This document shows positions 20,801-32,800 of a stretch of DNA of 64,000 bases, piece after piece. The first letter of the stretch is position 1; each line of letters begins with the position of its first letter. This DNA comes from Bolinopsis microptera (taxonomy: Eukaryota > Ctenophora > Tentaculata > Lobata > Bolinopsidae), in assembly GCF_026151205.1 (NCBI RefSeq), contig NC_087073.1, forward strand, positions 18,132,837 through 18,196,836. Direction: 5' to 3'. The notes under the pieces were generated by a model, which did no database searches, was not told the origin of the DNA, and was given only the letters and a program-made list of their open reading frames with translations. A program made the translations under genes and the position numbers.

Positions 20801-23800
20801 TTACTTAGTGGCCAACCAACAGCTGACGACTTGCTCGCTACACATATAATATTTAGCTTTGTTCAAACACCTTTGTAGATATAATTTGAGCTTTTGATTG
20901 CAATTATCTACTTGTTTTATTTGTACCAACTTGGATTAATCTAGATTCTGACACGTGACAGCAATTAGTTTATAAATTTAGTATTGACTAATCAGTAATC
21001 AAATCCCAGAATCGCGATCGCGTCTTAAAACATTGGTCTTAATCCTCGACATACCAAAACTTACGCTCCTTATCAATCCTAATAACGAACAATCACTTCA
21101 TTACAAGCAGCTCAACTCACAGATGAGGGTATGCGGGAGTTAGCGTAAATAAGAACCCCTTTAGGTTGTCCAGGAGGTGGTGTGACGTCACCCAGGAAGT
21201 GGAGACACGTGCCGTACTGTGAGAATATGGTACCCCGTACTATCGGGTAGTCACAGTTACTCTCCCACTTTGTCTGGATCATCTGTGGGGGTGATAAATT
21301 CAATATCGGGGACTTTTGGAAAGTATAATGGAGAGGGTTATGAGAAATGTTTAACCTTTTACCATGTGCAAAATATATGCGTCAATTAAATTACATTAAC
21401 ACTAAAGGACAAACCTGGGGCTGTTTCTTGGGAACTGGAGGAGGTGGCGGGTGAGCACAGTCGTGATAGACCATCCTGAGATGTTCACACAAGGCTTCTA
21501 TCACCGTCAATCTGTTTCCTGTTAAGGGTTTTATTGATACAGGGTCCTAGTAGAAATTAGAAACGCCAGTTGAGAATTTGGACATGCATGAAAATTTTGA
21601 ATGTCGGATGTAAATTTTCCTATAAAAACAGTTCGGGATTTTGATAGAAAAAAATTACCTGATGTACACAGATGTGCAATAGATGACATGGTTTCTGTGA
21701 TGTCGTTGTTCAAATTGAGGAATTCGTCAGCAAATGCTGGGTCTCTTACCTCCAGACTCAACACCATGAATGCTCGAGTTTTCAGCTCAGCTAAAATTCT
21801 GAAGCAAAATATGATTAATTTATATGATTTAAAATGACTATCCTTGAATAACAGTAACCGTGAACTGATTTGAGGTAAAACTTAATTCTGATACATTGAC
21901 TAACACACAAGATGATAAAAGAGAAACCTGCAAGCGACGTGTGAAGGGGAGGAGGCGTCGCCAGAGGAAGGTTCAGGAGGGAGTGTTAGTTTGATAAACT
22001 TGTGGAGCATGTCTACTAGCTGCGTCGTTATATCCAAACTATCTATCGGTAGAACCTGCAAAAATGGAGGGCAAGCTGATTAACCTTTTTTATTTTGGAA
22101 GCTATAATCCTAAGGTCCTAATTGTCAGAGAAAATATAGCGAACTCACTAAATTAATTCAAAATCTAAGAGAACCTCAGAAACAAGTATATCCTTTATAA
22201 TGACATTTAAATTAACCTCTTTTCTTGGCGGCATTAGTCGGGCCATGGGGCAGCTCATCTCGACTCCTTTATCATCCAGTACACTTGCAACACCTTGTCT
22301 TTCGGACAAAGCAGTAACAACACCCTCAGTTATTACTTCTCCTTTTATCTGAGAAGATCGAATTGTTATATAAAATTAAATCAAATATGCCTGAGCTTGC
22401 AAGGCATTTCTCTCTTCTACACTGTAATTTATATTGTCGATGTATAAACAAGTTCTCACCTGGACGTGTGATCCAGTGCGAATATATTCCTTGAATCCCC
22501 CGAGGGCAGCCAGAACTGCCATGAGACGACGAGCGTTCCTCAGCAGCGAGATGGTAGTGGCGGAGGAACTAGCGGTAGCAGTGTTCTTCAGATCCTTGAT
22601 AAGATCACTTCCTTTCAACAGAGATGAACCGAGCACCTGGCAGAGGGTAATGGATTATAATCTTACATGAAGCCTTAGAATATAATGTTAATGGAAAACA
22701 AAAAATATACATTGCCAGATTGTCGTTAGATCTTAAAGTTAAAGACTGGACTTTACAAAATTCGTAACGTTTTACCTGCTCAATAGCTTTGGTCCAGAGA
22801 ACAGAGGAGCTGGTCGTCAAGAGAGCGTGGAGAAGAGATATGACCTTGCTAGCCAGCGAGCTGGCAACCTGCCCACTTATAAACGGTCTGACTGGATCAG
22901 TTCTCAATATCTCTTTGTTCTTCTCGTAACACAGATGTTCCGTGTTATGGTGTCTCTGTTCGCCCTGACCATCGTCAGCAGCTGGCGGCTCTATCGAGAT
23001 GATAAACCCACTGGCAGCCCACTTCGCTGCTTTCCTTGCACAAACCCTGAACTCATCAGTCAGGAGTTCAGCCTTGCCAGTTTGACTCATACTTCTGTCC
23101 ATCTGTATAATCTTCTCCATGTAGGTGGTCTGTGAGAACAACCTCGTGTCCGCACTGATAAGCGGCTGTATAACCTCGTGAGGCTGCTGATTGGGGCGTT
23201 TGTGTATGTAGACAGTTACCCGCTGGTTGAAACTGATAACCTTGCTGGGATCCTGAGCACACGGGTCTGTCCTGCTATCGTTGTTAGGACTCGTCAGGAT
23301 CTGTGTCAGTTTAACTGTCTCCGCTGGAGAACCTGGCACGAGATACTCTCCCAGTTTATCAACTAGTAAGTGTATGATGTTAGTAGCAGCACTGTCCCCC
23401 TGAACTGCAGTAGGGAGAGATACGAGGGAGCTCTGGTTTGAGGAGAGGAGAGGGAGTGCTAGACGGAGAAGCTGGAGAACAGTAAGGACTAGTTTCGGGC
23501 TCGGTCGGTGGTCCACTAGCAGATAGAGCAGGTGGGAGATACACACTGCTTGGGATATGATAGCTTGTCCCAGTCGAGTCCTGAAAGTGTGTTAATCGTC
23601 AGTCATTCATATCAGTTCATGGTCCTAAAGTCACTACTCAACAATGGACAATGGTCTCAAATACCAAGAGGGCGGAACGCGTTATTATATCATATTAGCA
23701 GGATCAAGAAATGAACTGACTTAGAAAGTTTGAGTAGCAGCGAAAGAACGTTATGAAGGATGTCGTTTCCAGAAGTATCTTGAACTCCTGCGGTATCAAT

Positions 23801-26800
23801 AGCTCGAGCCAGGTGGTTGGTTAGCACCATAGCTACTTGACTTGCCAGGGCACTGATCTCCCAGGATTGATCTTGACTTTCCCATGATGTACAGCGATGT
23901 GCCAACACCTAGAAGATTAATATCGCTAATATTAGATTTTATTTAAATATCGGTGATATCAAATTTTGTTAAAAATTCATAACCATGTTTCAAAACCCAT
24001 CAGTTCCTGTTCCATGTTCATAACTGTCGATAGCTCATACCTCAGAGTCTTGCTATGTATGGTCAAGGTGGAGTGCTAGATGTGTTTTTTTTCGATCAAT
24101 TATAAAATTCGATAAAAATTGTCGATCGAATCATATCGCGTCGACGAGATCAGGCCGGCCGGATTCGATCACGGTAAACGCGCGCGTTGTAACGTAACGC
24201 GCGCGAATCATATCAAATCCGTGCGCAGCATGGATCAACGAGCATCTACGTCGCGCCTTCCATGCTACTATTTAAGTAGACCCTTTTATTCTTGTTGTGC
24301 CACTAAAATAAGGTTATCTCGTATAATAAATTTATCGTTACCGAGGACTATTAAAAAGCATCAAAAATATATTTAGATATGGAGATAGATGCAACTTTGT
24401 AAAAGGGAAAGAAATTTGAGCTGTTATACCCTAAATCCAGCCCAAGCGACTGAAGATATCTGTTGTTCTGCTTCGACATCATGGTTGGATCCTTTAGAAC
24501 CGGCCAATAGTGTATCAATTAGCTTGAGTAACCCACTGGTCAGTAAGCATGCGTCATCTGTCCTGAATAATAGAGTTAATTACATAATTTGTTCACTCTG
24601 TATGGTGAACTCCAGGGCTCACCCACCACTCAATGAAATTTGAGATGGGATTATGTAAAAGTGTTAATATCACAACAAGGTTTAATGAATAACGAGGATC
24701 GAGGCTGCAGGCAGAACTTGACACTGAGTATTATAATAGATCCTGTACAATAACTACTTGTTACGCACAATAAAAGAAAGCTTGTGATGCAGTGCGAGAG
24801 TACAATACACTGCAATCTTCATTTTTCAAGACACACGGAAAAGTGCATTTTAATACACTCGATCAACTCAACTAAGCCCTTTTAAGGATGCTCAAAACTA
24901 AAAATGATATTCCCCCACAAACCTAGAGAAAGGTATGATGCAGATAAGGGCGACAGTCTCACTGCATTGTACCAAATGAGACGCAGTTAGTTTCACTAGG
25001 AGTTGGAGAGTCGAGCTGAAGTCATCACGTACTTGTTCCGTCATTCCCCCACAATATAGTTCCTCGCAACGTGGTCCACAACGCAACATCATCGCAACTT
25101 TAAAGTTAATTTAATTAATTTAATCGTAGCAATAATCCATCAACTCGGTAATATACAAAATCTTGTTAATAATGCTACATCGCAACTTAAAAGAAATGTT
25201 TTGGTCAATTATTGATCATTAAATAAATGGGTCGTTAATAGATGTGGATACTGGTGGGGAGGTGAAACACATTTGTTTACTTTAATACTTTCCTTGGCCT
25301 TGCCTATTTGACTTTCCCCGGTACACCGTTTGAAAGCTTCACACCTGACCTGTTAGACGCCGACACGGATTATGACCGCACATTCAGTAATAGGAAAGTG
25401 GCCTACTATGGGGACGTACCCTACAAGTACGCAGGGGGGTCACACAGTCCACGGGACATCAGCACGAATCCGTATCTCAAACAAATTGTTGAACACTTTA
25501 AAACACTTGCCCCCGACCAAACTCATCACTACAACAGTTTTATGGTCACTAAATACGACAAACACACGTCCAGTATTCCCCCACACAGTGATAACGAAGA
25601 CTCAATAGACCCTGAAAGCCTCATTATGACCATCTCTCTGGGGGCATCCCGCCCAATTACCTTTCGGAGGAAACTAGCCTTCGGTTATGGCAAGGGAGAA
25701 CTTACACCACACCACGGCTCTCTGTATGCTATGTCACGTGCCAGCCAAGACATGTTTGATCACAGCGTTCCACCCATTCAAGAATCTGATTTTACTGGGC
25801 CTAGAATCAGCATCACATGTCGAGTTCTTCTAGATCACTCTGCTAGATCAACCAGGCCGCCACGCAACCCTGCCAGCACTGCGAGCCGACCTAAAAAGGT
25901 CCTCATACTATCAGACTCTAAGAATGCGTCCTTTGACTGTTCCTTATTCCGTGAGCCTGTTATCGCATTTAGAGAGAACCTCTTCTTTTTGCGTGATCTC
26001 CATGAGCACAGCAAATCCATCGAACAGGCTGACGTGGTTTTGATATCAGCAGGCATAAATGACATGATGAAAGTCTCCGCAGCTAACCCGATAACACTGC
26101 ACAACCACCTGAAACATTTCGTGCAAAAATACAAAACACAATTCCTCTTTGACTGCATCACAAACCTCTCCATGTCCGCTGATCCTTACAACAACATGAA
26201 CAGACGCATTAACTATCTCAATGAATTACTTCTCAAACTGTCACTCAGAACCCCAAATTTCAAACTCTTTGAGAACATATGTTTCGGACTTCCTCACCTG
26301 TCACGTGACGGCTTACACCTGAACCACGCGGGGAAATCAGCAATGACTGACTGCTGGGTACACTGCATACTGATAGCACTCGGCTTTAGACAAGGACCAT
26401 TGCCACTACGCCGTCAATTTATTAGTATAGTTGAAGAGTTTTACTGCAAATGAGTGTTGTAACAAGATATTATCATGTACTATGAGATATGAGCTAAATT
26501 TTATTCTGAATAACATACCATGAGATATGAGCTAAATTTTATTCTGAACAACATACCACTTTTGGTCCCAGAACTTAATTCTATGCTTGCCACAATCTCG
26601 CAACGAAACAAAAGAATTACCAAATCTAAGCAACTAATTCTCATCTTCATTTTGGAAAAATAAACATCGATAAAATCGCTTATCTTATCTTATCTTAGCT
26701 CAATTTTTCGTTATATATAGTCCTTGATTAAACTTAAAACCTCGCCACACAGCTGCGTTCTTCTTTATACATTGTACATTACATTACACACTACACATTG

Positions 26801-29800
26801 TACATTACACAACTGACAGTAGACGACTAACATTAGACTAACATTAGATTAGCGGTCGCCCCACCCTGTACAGTGTTTACATAATTGCGAAGTAAAAGTA
26901 AAGTTTTCTCATAGTTAAGAACAGAACAGTTAGAACAGCAGGAGGTAATTAACTGCAGGAGGTATTAAGGTATAGGTACAGGAAACTAGGAAATCACGGG
27001 CTGATTTACAAACAGGGCTGAGCAGTCCTCGCTAAACAGTCCTGATAGGATTACGTGCTATATTAATACTATACATCATATCATTTTATTTTTACTTTTA
27101 CTTTTACTTTTACTTATTGTTCATCTATGAAACCATGTGCGAGTTATGTAGACCAGATCAGGCCAAACCACTGTGACAAATGTGAAAAACGGATCCCAAA
27201 GAACCACCCTCATCTTTACTGTGCACTGTGCGAACGATTGAAACATTACAAATGTGAAAAGTTAACTAAATTAGAAGCCGATGAACTAGCTAAAACTTAT
27301 TGGACCTGCTACGAATGCCTTAGTAGTATTTTGCCAATAAGAGCCTGCGATGAATGTATCTTAGATCCGCACAATACTTCAAAAAAATACAAGCAGCAAT
27401 GTCACAGTTGTCTGGGCTGGTCTTACTCTTCAAGAAATGTGAGAGAGTGTGATTGGTGTGAACTAGCAGTCCACAAGAAGTGTTATAGATATGAGCTAGG
27501 ATGCGTCAAATGCTGCGTAGAAAACATACCTGGTTACAGCACTAGCAGTATAGATCTAAATGATGATTATAACTCCTCCTCAATCCGGCACACTTACAAC
27601 CCTTACAATAAATCCAGCCTCATAAATTCAATTGGTAACCAAATAGAGGAACTTGAGCACGACTCCATGTATTGGAAAGATCTTAGTGAAATGCTAACAA
27701 GATGTGAGTACATTCAACAAGTCCATGTCTCACCATCAAAAACCAATGAACTAAAAGTATTTTCATTAAACGTACGATCTTTACACAAAAACATAACTCA
27801 TTTCCGAGAAGAAATTCACACGTATCTAAATTACGATATACTGAGTTTCAATGAAACAAACTGCGCTCTAAGTAAGCTACCTAACGGTATTAATGACATA
27901 CTTCTAGAGGGATTTCATGAGCCGATAATACAGGAACCAGCACGTACATCTGGCCGTGGGGGTGGACTGGTGTTATACGTAAATAGACAGGTATGTACAG
28001 AGGAGCAAATAGAACAGTACAGGCCAAACTTCAGCTGTGAGGAAGAAACAAGTGGTGAATTCCAATTTATAAAAATCCACAACTGCAAAGGTTTTAACAA
28101 GACCAAGCTACTGATCAATGTTTACCGCTCACCATCGCGTAATGTTGATAAGTTCATGAAACTGCTAGATAATGTACTTAGAAGCCTAGACAGGCACTCA
28201 CGTAAACACATTTTATTCACGGGTGACTTCAATATTGATCTAATAAAATACGATAAGGACGTGCACAGTCAGAACCTTGTTGCAACTTTTGAAAACTACG
28301 GTTTCGTTCAAATGATTTCAAGGCCCACCAGAATTACAGACCACAGTGCAACACTCATAGACCACGTGTATTCTAATGACATCAAGAACACGGCAAGTTG
28401 TCAGGTGCTTACTCTACACGTATCAGACCACCTAGCCACCCTTACTACGCTTCTACTTGGGGACAGAGAGGGGCCATGCGGGAGGGTTACAAGTAAAAAA
28501 CCAAGTATCAAACAGGCACGGAGATTTGGCGAAGCTAACAATGCTAAATTTCAAAGTTTGATCGAAAGTGAGGACTGGAGTGAAGTGAGTTTACACGAAA
28601 ATTGTGAAGTACAGTACGAAAAATTTTGTGAAATTTACACCAAACATTATGTTGAGGCATACCCCTTGAACAAATCCAGGCCGCGGCGTAAAAATGAACG
28701 AAGAGATCCAAAACCTTGGATTCTTCCCTGGCTAGAGGATGCGTGTGCGCGAAGGCATAAGCTCCACCACCTAAAAATCACAACTTCAACCAAGGCCAAT
28801 GATGAAGCGTATGAAAAAATTGATAAATTCTGCAACAAGCACATTGACTTAGCTAAAGCAAAATATTATAAGAAATTTTTTGACGAGCATTGTGAGAACT
28901 CTAAAAAGCAATGGCAAATGATTAACACGCTGTTGAACAGGAAGTTGAAAGAAAAAAATTCTATAAAACTGAAAGGCGACGACGGATCTATTATCAGCAA
29001 TGGCACCGATGTTGCAGCAAAATTTAACAACTACTTCTCAAATATAGCTTCAAACATTAAAGCACAGATCAGTGCTAGACAAACTTTTGATCCTGGGGGT
29101 TTTAGTAGATATCTTAGGAACCCAACATCGAATTCGATGTATCTTAGGCCGGTAACACCAACTGAGGTGAGTGAGGTGATTCTAAAATTTAAGAATAAGT
29201 CAACACTGGATACCAAAATTGGGCCGATGAAAGTCGCAAACCATGATAGCAAGTTCACCGGTGTGATTTCTACTATCATAAACTCATCATTTACACAGGG
29301 CATATTTCCAACTGCTCTTAAAACTGCACGCGTAATCCCTATCCACAAGGGAGGTAGTAAGACAGATGTCACTAACTATAGACCCATATCTCTTCTTAGC
29401 TCATTCTCAAAAATTTACGAAAAGTTAATGCACACTAGAGTCCTTGAATTTCTTGATAAAAACGGCTCTCTGTTCGAAAGCCAATACGGCTTTAGACCGG
29501 GGATGTCATGCGAGCATGCTCTTCTTAATGCACAGAACTCTATCCTTCATTACCTTGGCAGGAAACAAATTGCGGTGCTCCTACTGTTAGACTACTCCAA
29601 AGCTTTCGACCTACTTGAACACAAAATTTTGCTTAAAAAACTGGAACACTACGGAATTAGAGGTATAGCACTAAGCTGGTTCGACTCCTATCTTCACGAT
29701 CGTCATCAGTTCGTCACAGTCAACGGGGTTGATTCCAGTCCCAAGACGATCAATTATGGTATTCCTCAAGGCTCTATGGGCCCCCTACTCTTCGTCATCT

Positions 29801-32800
29801 ATATAAACGACCTCCCCGGAATCTCAGACCTGGCCAAGTTCATACTTTACGCCGATGATGCAAATATTATAGTCACGGGCCATAACGAGGAAGAAATTCA
29901 AAGTAAGCTCTCCATGATTGCAACACTTCTAGTGAATTGGGTAAGTAGCAACGGGCTTTCTTTAAACCTGAAGAAGACCCACTATATGGTCTTCAGTAAC
30001 CGTAAAGTAGATTATTCCAAAATAAGTCTCAACATATCTGGAACAAACATTGAACGGGTTACTGAGGCACGGTTTCTGGGTGTTATAATTGATGAGAAAC
30101 TAACATGGTGTAAACATATCACAGCGGTAAGATTAAAAATGAGTAGGTACATAGGCATCATGTTCAAATTAAAACGACATCTGCCCCTAAAAGTGCGACT
30201 ACAACTCTACCATAGTTTTATTGAGGCACATGTTAACTACTGCTCGTTAGCCTGGGGATTCGCGGCAAAATGTCACATTGAGACATTATTCCGTAGACAA
30301 AAGCAAGGAATGCGGATGGTTGTGCCAGGATATGTAAATTACTTTTACAAAGACGGCAAATTGCCAGCTCACACCAGAGAAGCATTCTGCAAATTTGAGA
30401 TTTTGACAATACACGGCATCATCGTAAAGAATGCGCTTACATTAATGCACCGCATGAAGCACTTTCCTAACACAGTACCTGTATCAATTAGAAATTTGTT
30501 TCCAGATAACATACCCACGCATGGTTCAAATCATGAGAACAGTAGCGAATGGCTAGATACGTACAATAACCGATGTTTCAAAGCATCCATCTTTTTTAAA
30601 GGACCTTTACTAGCTCTAACAGACACCAACAAGAACATCACGTCCCTACCTAGCTTATTTTCAATAAATATTTACAAATCGAACGCAAAACGCGTGCTTC
30701 TTGAGCAACAGTCAACACTAGCTAACTCAGAGGACAGCTGGCCAGCATTTCTGCTACACAACGTACCTGGTTTGAGGAAGTCCAATAGATGAGGGATGAT
30801 TGAGTAATACAGCGACCAATAATCGCTAAATCATGACATCATATCATAACATAACATAACATAGGACGACAGCAAACACACAATAAACGAGCAGTAATAA
30901 ACAACGTTCGCTTAATGGACTGACATATTTCAGCATATTTTTCACTGCCAAAGCGCTGATAACAGCAAGCCTTACCCCACTCCGCGCGGCTTTTTAATGC
31001 ACCAAATCTTAAAGATAATTCTCGCGATAAAATTTTCATCGTCACGCTTGAAAATTTCTAGAAATTAGAATAGCCGTATATTATTACAAACTATAGCAAG
31101 CAGAATTAAAAGATAAAAGGTTCTGGGACTTGAGTGGTACAAATAAAATGAAAGGCATGCTAATCATGCTCACGTACTGTAATGTGTCGAGAGTTTTTTT
31201 AATTTTTACTATTTGACAAAATAATTGATCTTTTTAGTGTGAGTGTGATTTCAACTTTGAGTTTGAAAATATTTTGAAACGACTTTCGATATTATTGATT
31301 ATTATATTTAATAAACTGTCTCAAAGCCCTTAGAGGTGGCTCTATACGGGTCTTTACAACAACAAAGTGAGCACATGTTCGGCGGGTTGAGGAGGTGAAA
31401 CACATTTGTTTACATTTTTAGGGTAAGCACATGTTCGGCGGGTTGAAGAGGTGATACACATTTTGTATTATAGAAGGCTTGTAACACTTGTAACGCTTTC
31501 TTGTTACCCCCCTTTGAAGGCCCCGAATTATTTTCTGAACGAAACCTCAAAATTAACCGAGAAATCGACCTTCTTATTAACTCATTTTGATGACTGTTTC
31601 TGACCTAAAATTGCACGAAAAATCGATTTAGCTAGGTTTCAGAACCTATAAACACTTCCTTATCCCTCAAAATTGATGTTTTATAGTTGATACGAGCAAC
31701 AAGCAACATATGTTTTGATCCTTCGGTTCTACTCATGACCTAGGCAGTTAAGCTGAACCCGACAGATCGAGGCAATCCTCACCTTATAACTGATCAAGCT
31801 GGTACTAACACAATTTTCAGATATAAATGTTCTTTGCGATACGTTTATTGCAGCTTTGCAACTTGAGTGAAGACCATGCAGAGTACGAAAACACACAGCA
31901 GGTAAGCAACTCACTTTTGGTGACTGTTCCTCACGAACATTCTGATCCTGTAACATATGAACAGGGAGATCGTCTCCTTAACAAATCGTACAGGTACTAT
32001 CACAATTTCCAGAGCACAGCATGATAACAAAGTCAAAAGAAACACAATGAAGGTAGGTTACGAACACCACAATATAACAATCATACTAACAACTGAATTA
32101 AATTTATTCTGACGACGGGCAGCCCTGATGTTCTCCGTGATCCTCAACGAGCGACCACTTGTAATAGAGGTGTTATGTCACGTGACACCGATCCGTCCAA
32201 TTACAAACAGGAAGAGTGAGCAGATCGATATCGTGTGTTTACTTTCCTTATCTTTATTTGACCCTCTGTTCACATTGTTATATCTACCACATCTCGGCTC
32301 GGCAAGGTCCGCGTGCAATATCTACACCGCGGTAAACACGCCATGATAAAGTCATGAACTTGAAATAGTGTGATTGTTGTACTTATATAACCGTGCCCAT
32401 TGCCCACGTACAATACAACAAACTGTTGGGGGGGGGGGGGGGGGGGTTAAGATAAACAACCGATCTTGATAGTGTGTTGGTCGCTCCTCCAACTGACTGT
32501 GATGCTAACCGTTCAATCATGAACGGAACATTAACTTTGTTTAGTTATAGCATGTTTCGGGTTAATTGTTCAATTGCGGAGATTAGTATTATTAAAAACA
32601 TTTACTCTAATATGAGGTCGCGATTATGAACTGAGTGAGATTCCAAATGATGAACTGTGCTTTAAGTTTACACCAACTGGAAGCAAAGGAATAATGCATA
32701 TATCCATGAGTGCTCCTTTGCTTAACTTATGAAAGTCACAGCAAATAAGTTGACACAATATTTCGCTTTGAACGTGACCAGTGAATTGGTGTTCTCTACA

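Larger units (their letters stand above)
25288..31366 (+). mobile_element. 6,079-bp retroelement insertion in the left arm
   Basis: The uninterrupted right arm gives the empty site: the left arm breaks after ...TTACTTTAATA (25287) and resumes at GTGAGCACATG (31367). The insert carries, on one strand, an AlkB-SGNH ORF and a PHD-endonuclease-RT ORF. It may be one 5'-truncated LINE or two nested elements, because (CTTAT)3 at about 26682-26697 looks like a 3' tail and (ATAAC)n follows the second ORF at about 30845-30862. No clear target duplication is seen. Confidence 0.7.

Noticed and set aside
22827..23135. Plus-strand ORFs between 22.4 and 23.4 kb
   Set aside because: They are antisense to giant-gene exons 25 and 26, which are supported by splice sites and phase.
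25308..26453. Host ALKBH-type gene
   Set aside because: It has no introns, no start codon before residue 79, lies wholly inside a delimited insertion and is fused to an SGNH domain typical of LINE ORF1 proteins.
27127..30792. PHD-finger chromatin gene
   Set aside because: The zinc fingers are followed directly by endonuclease and reverse-transcriptase motifs in one frame, so it is a retrotransposon ORF.
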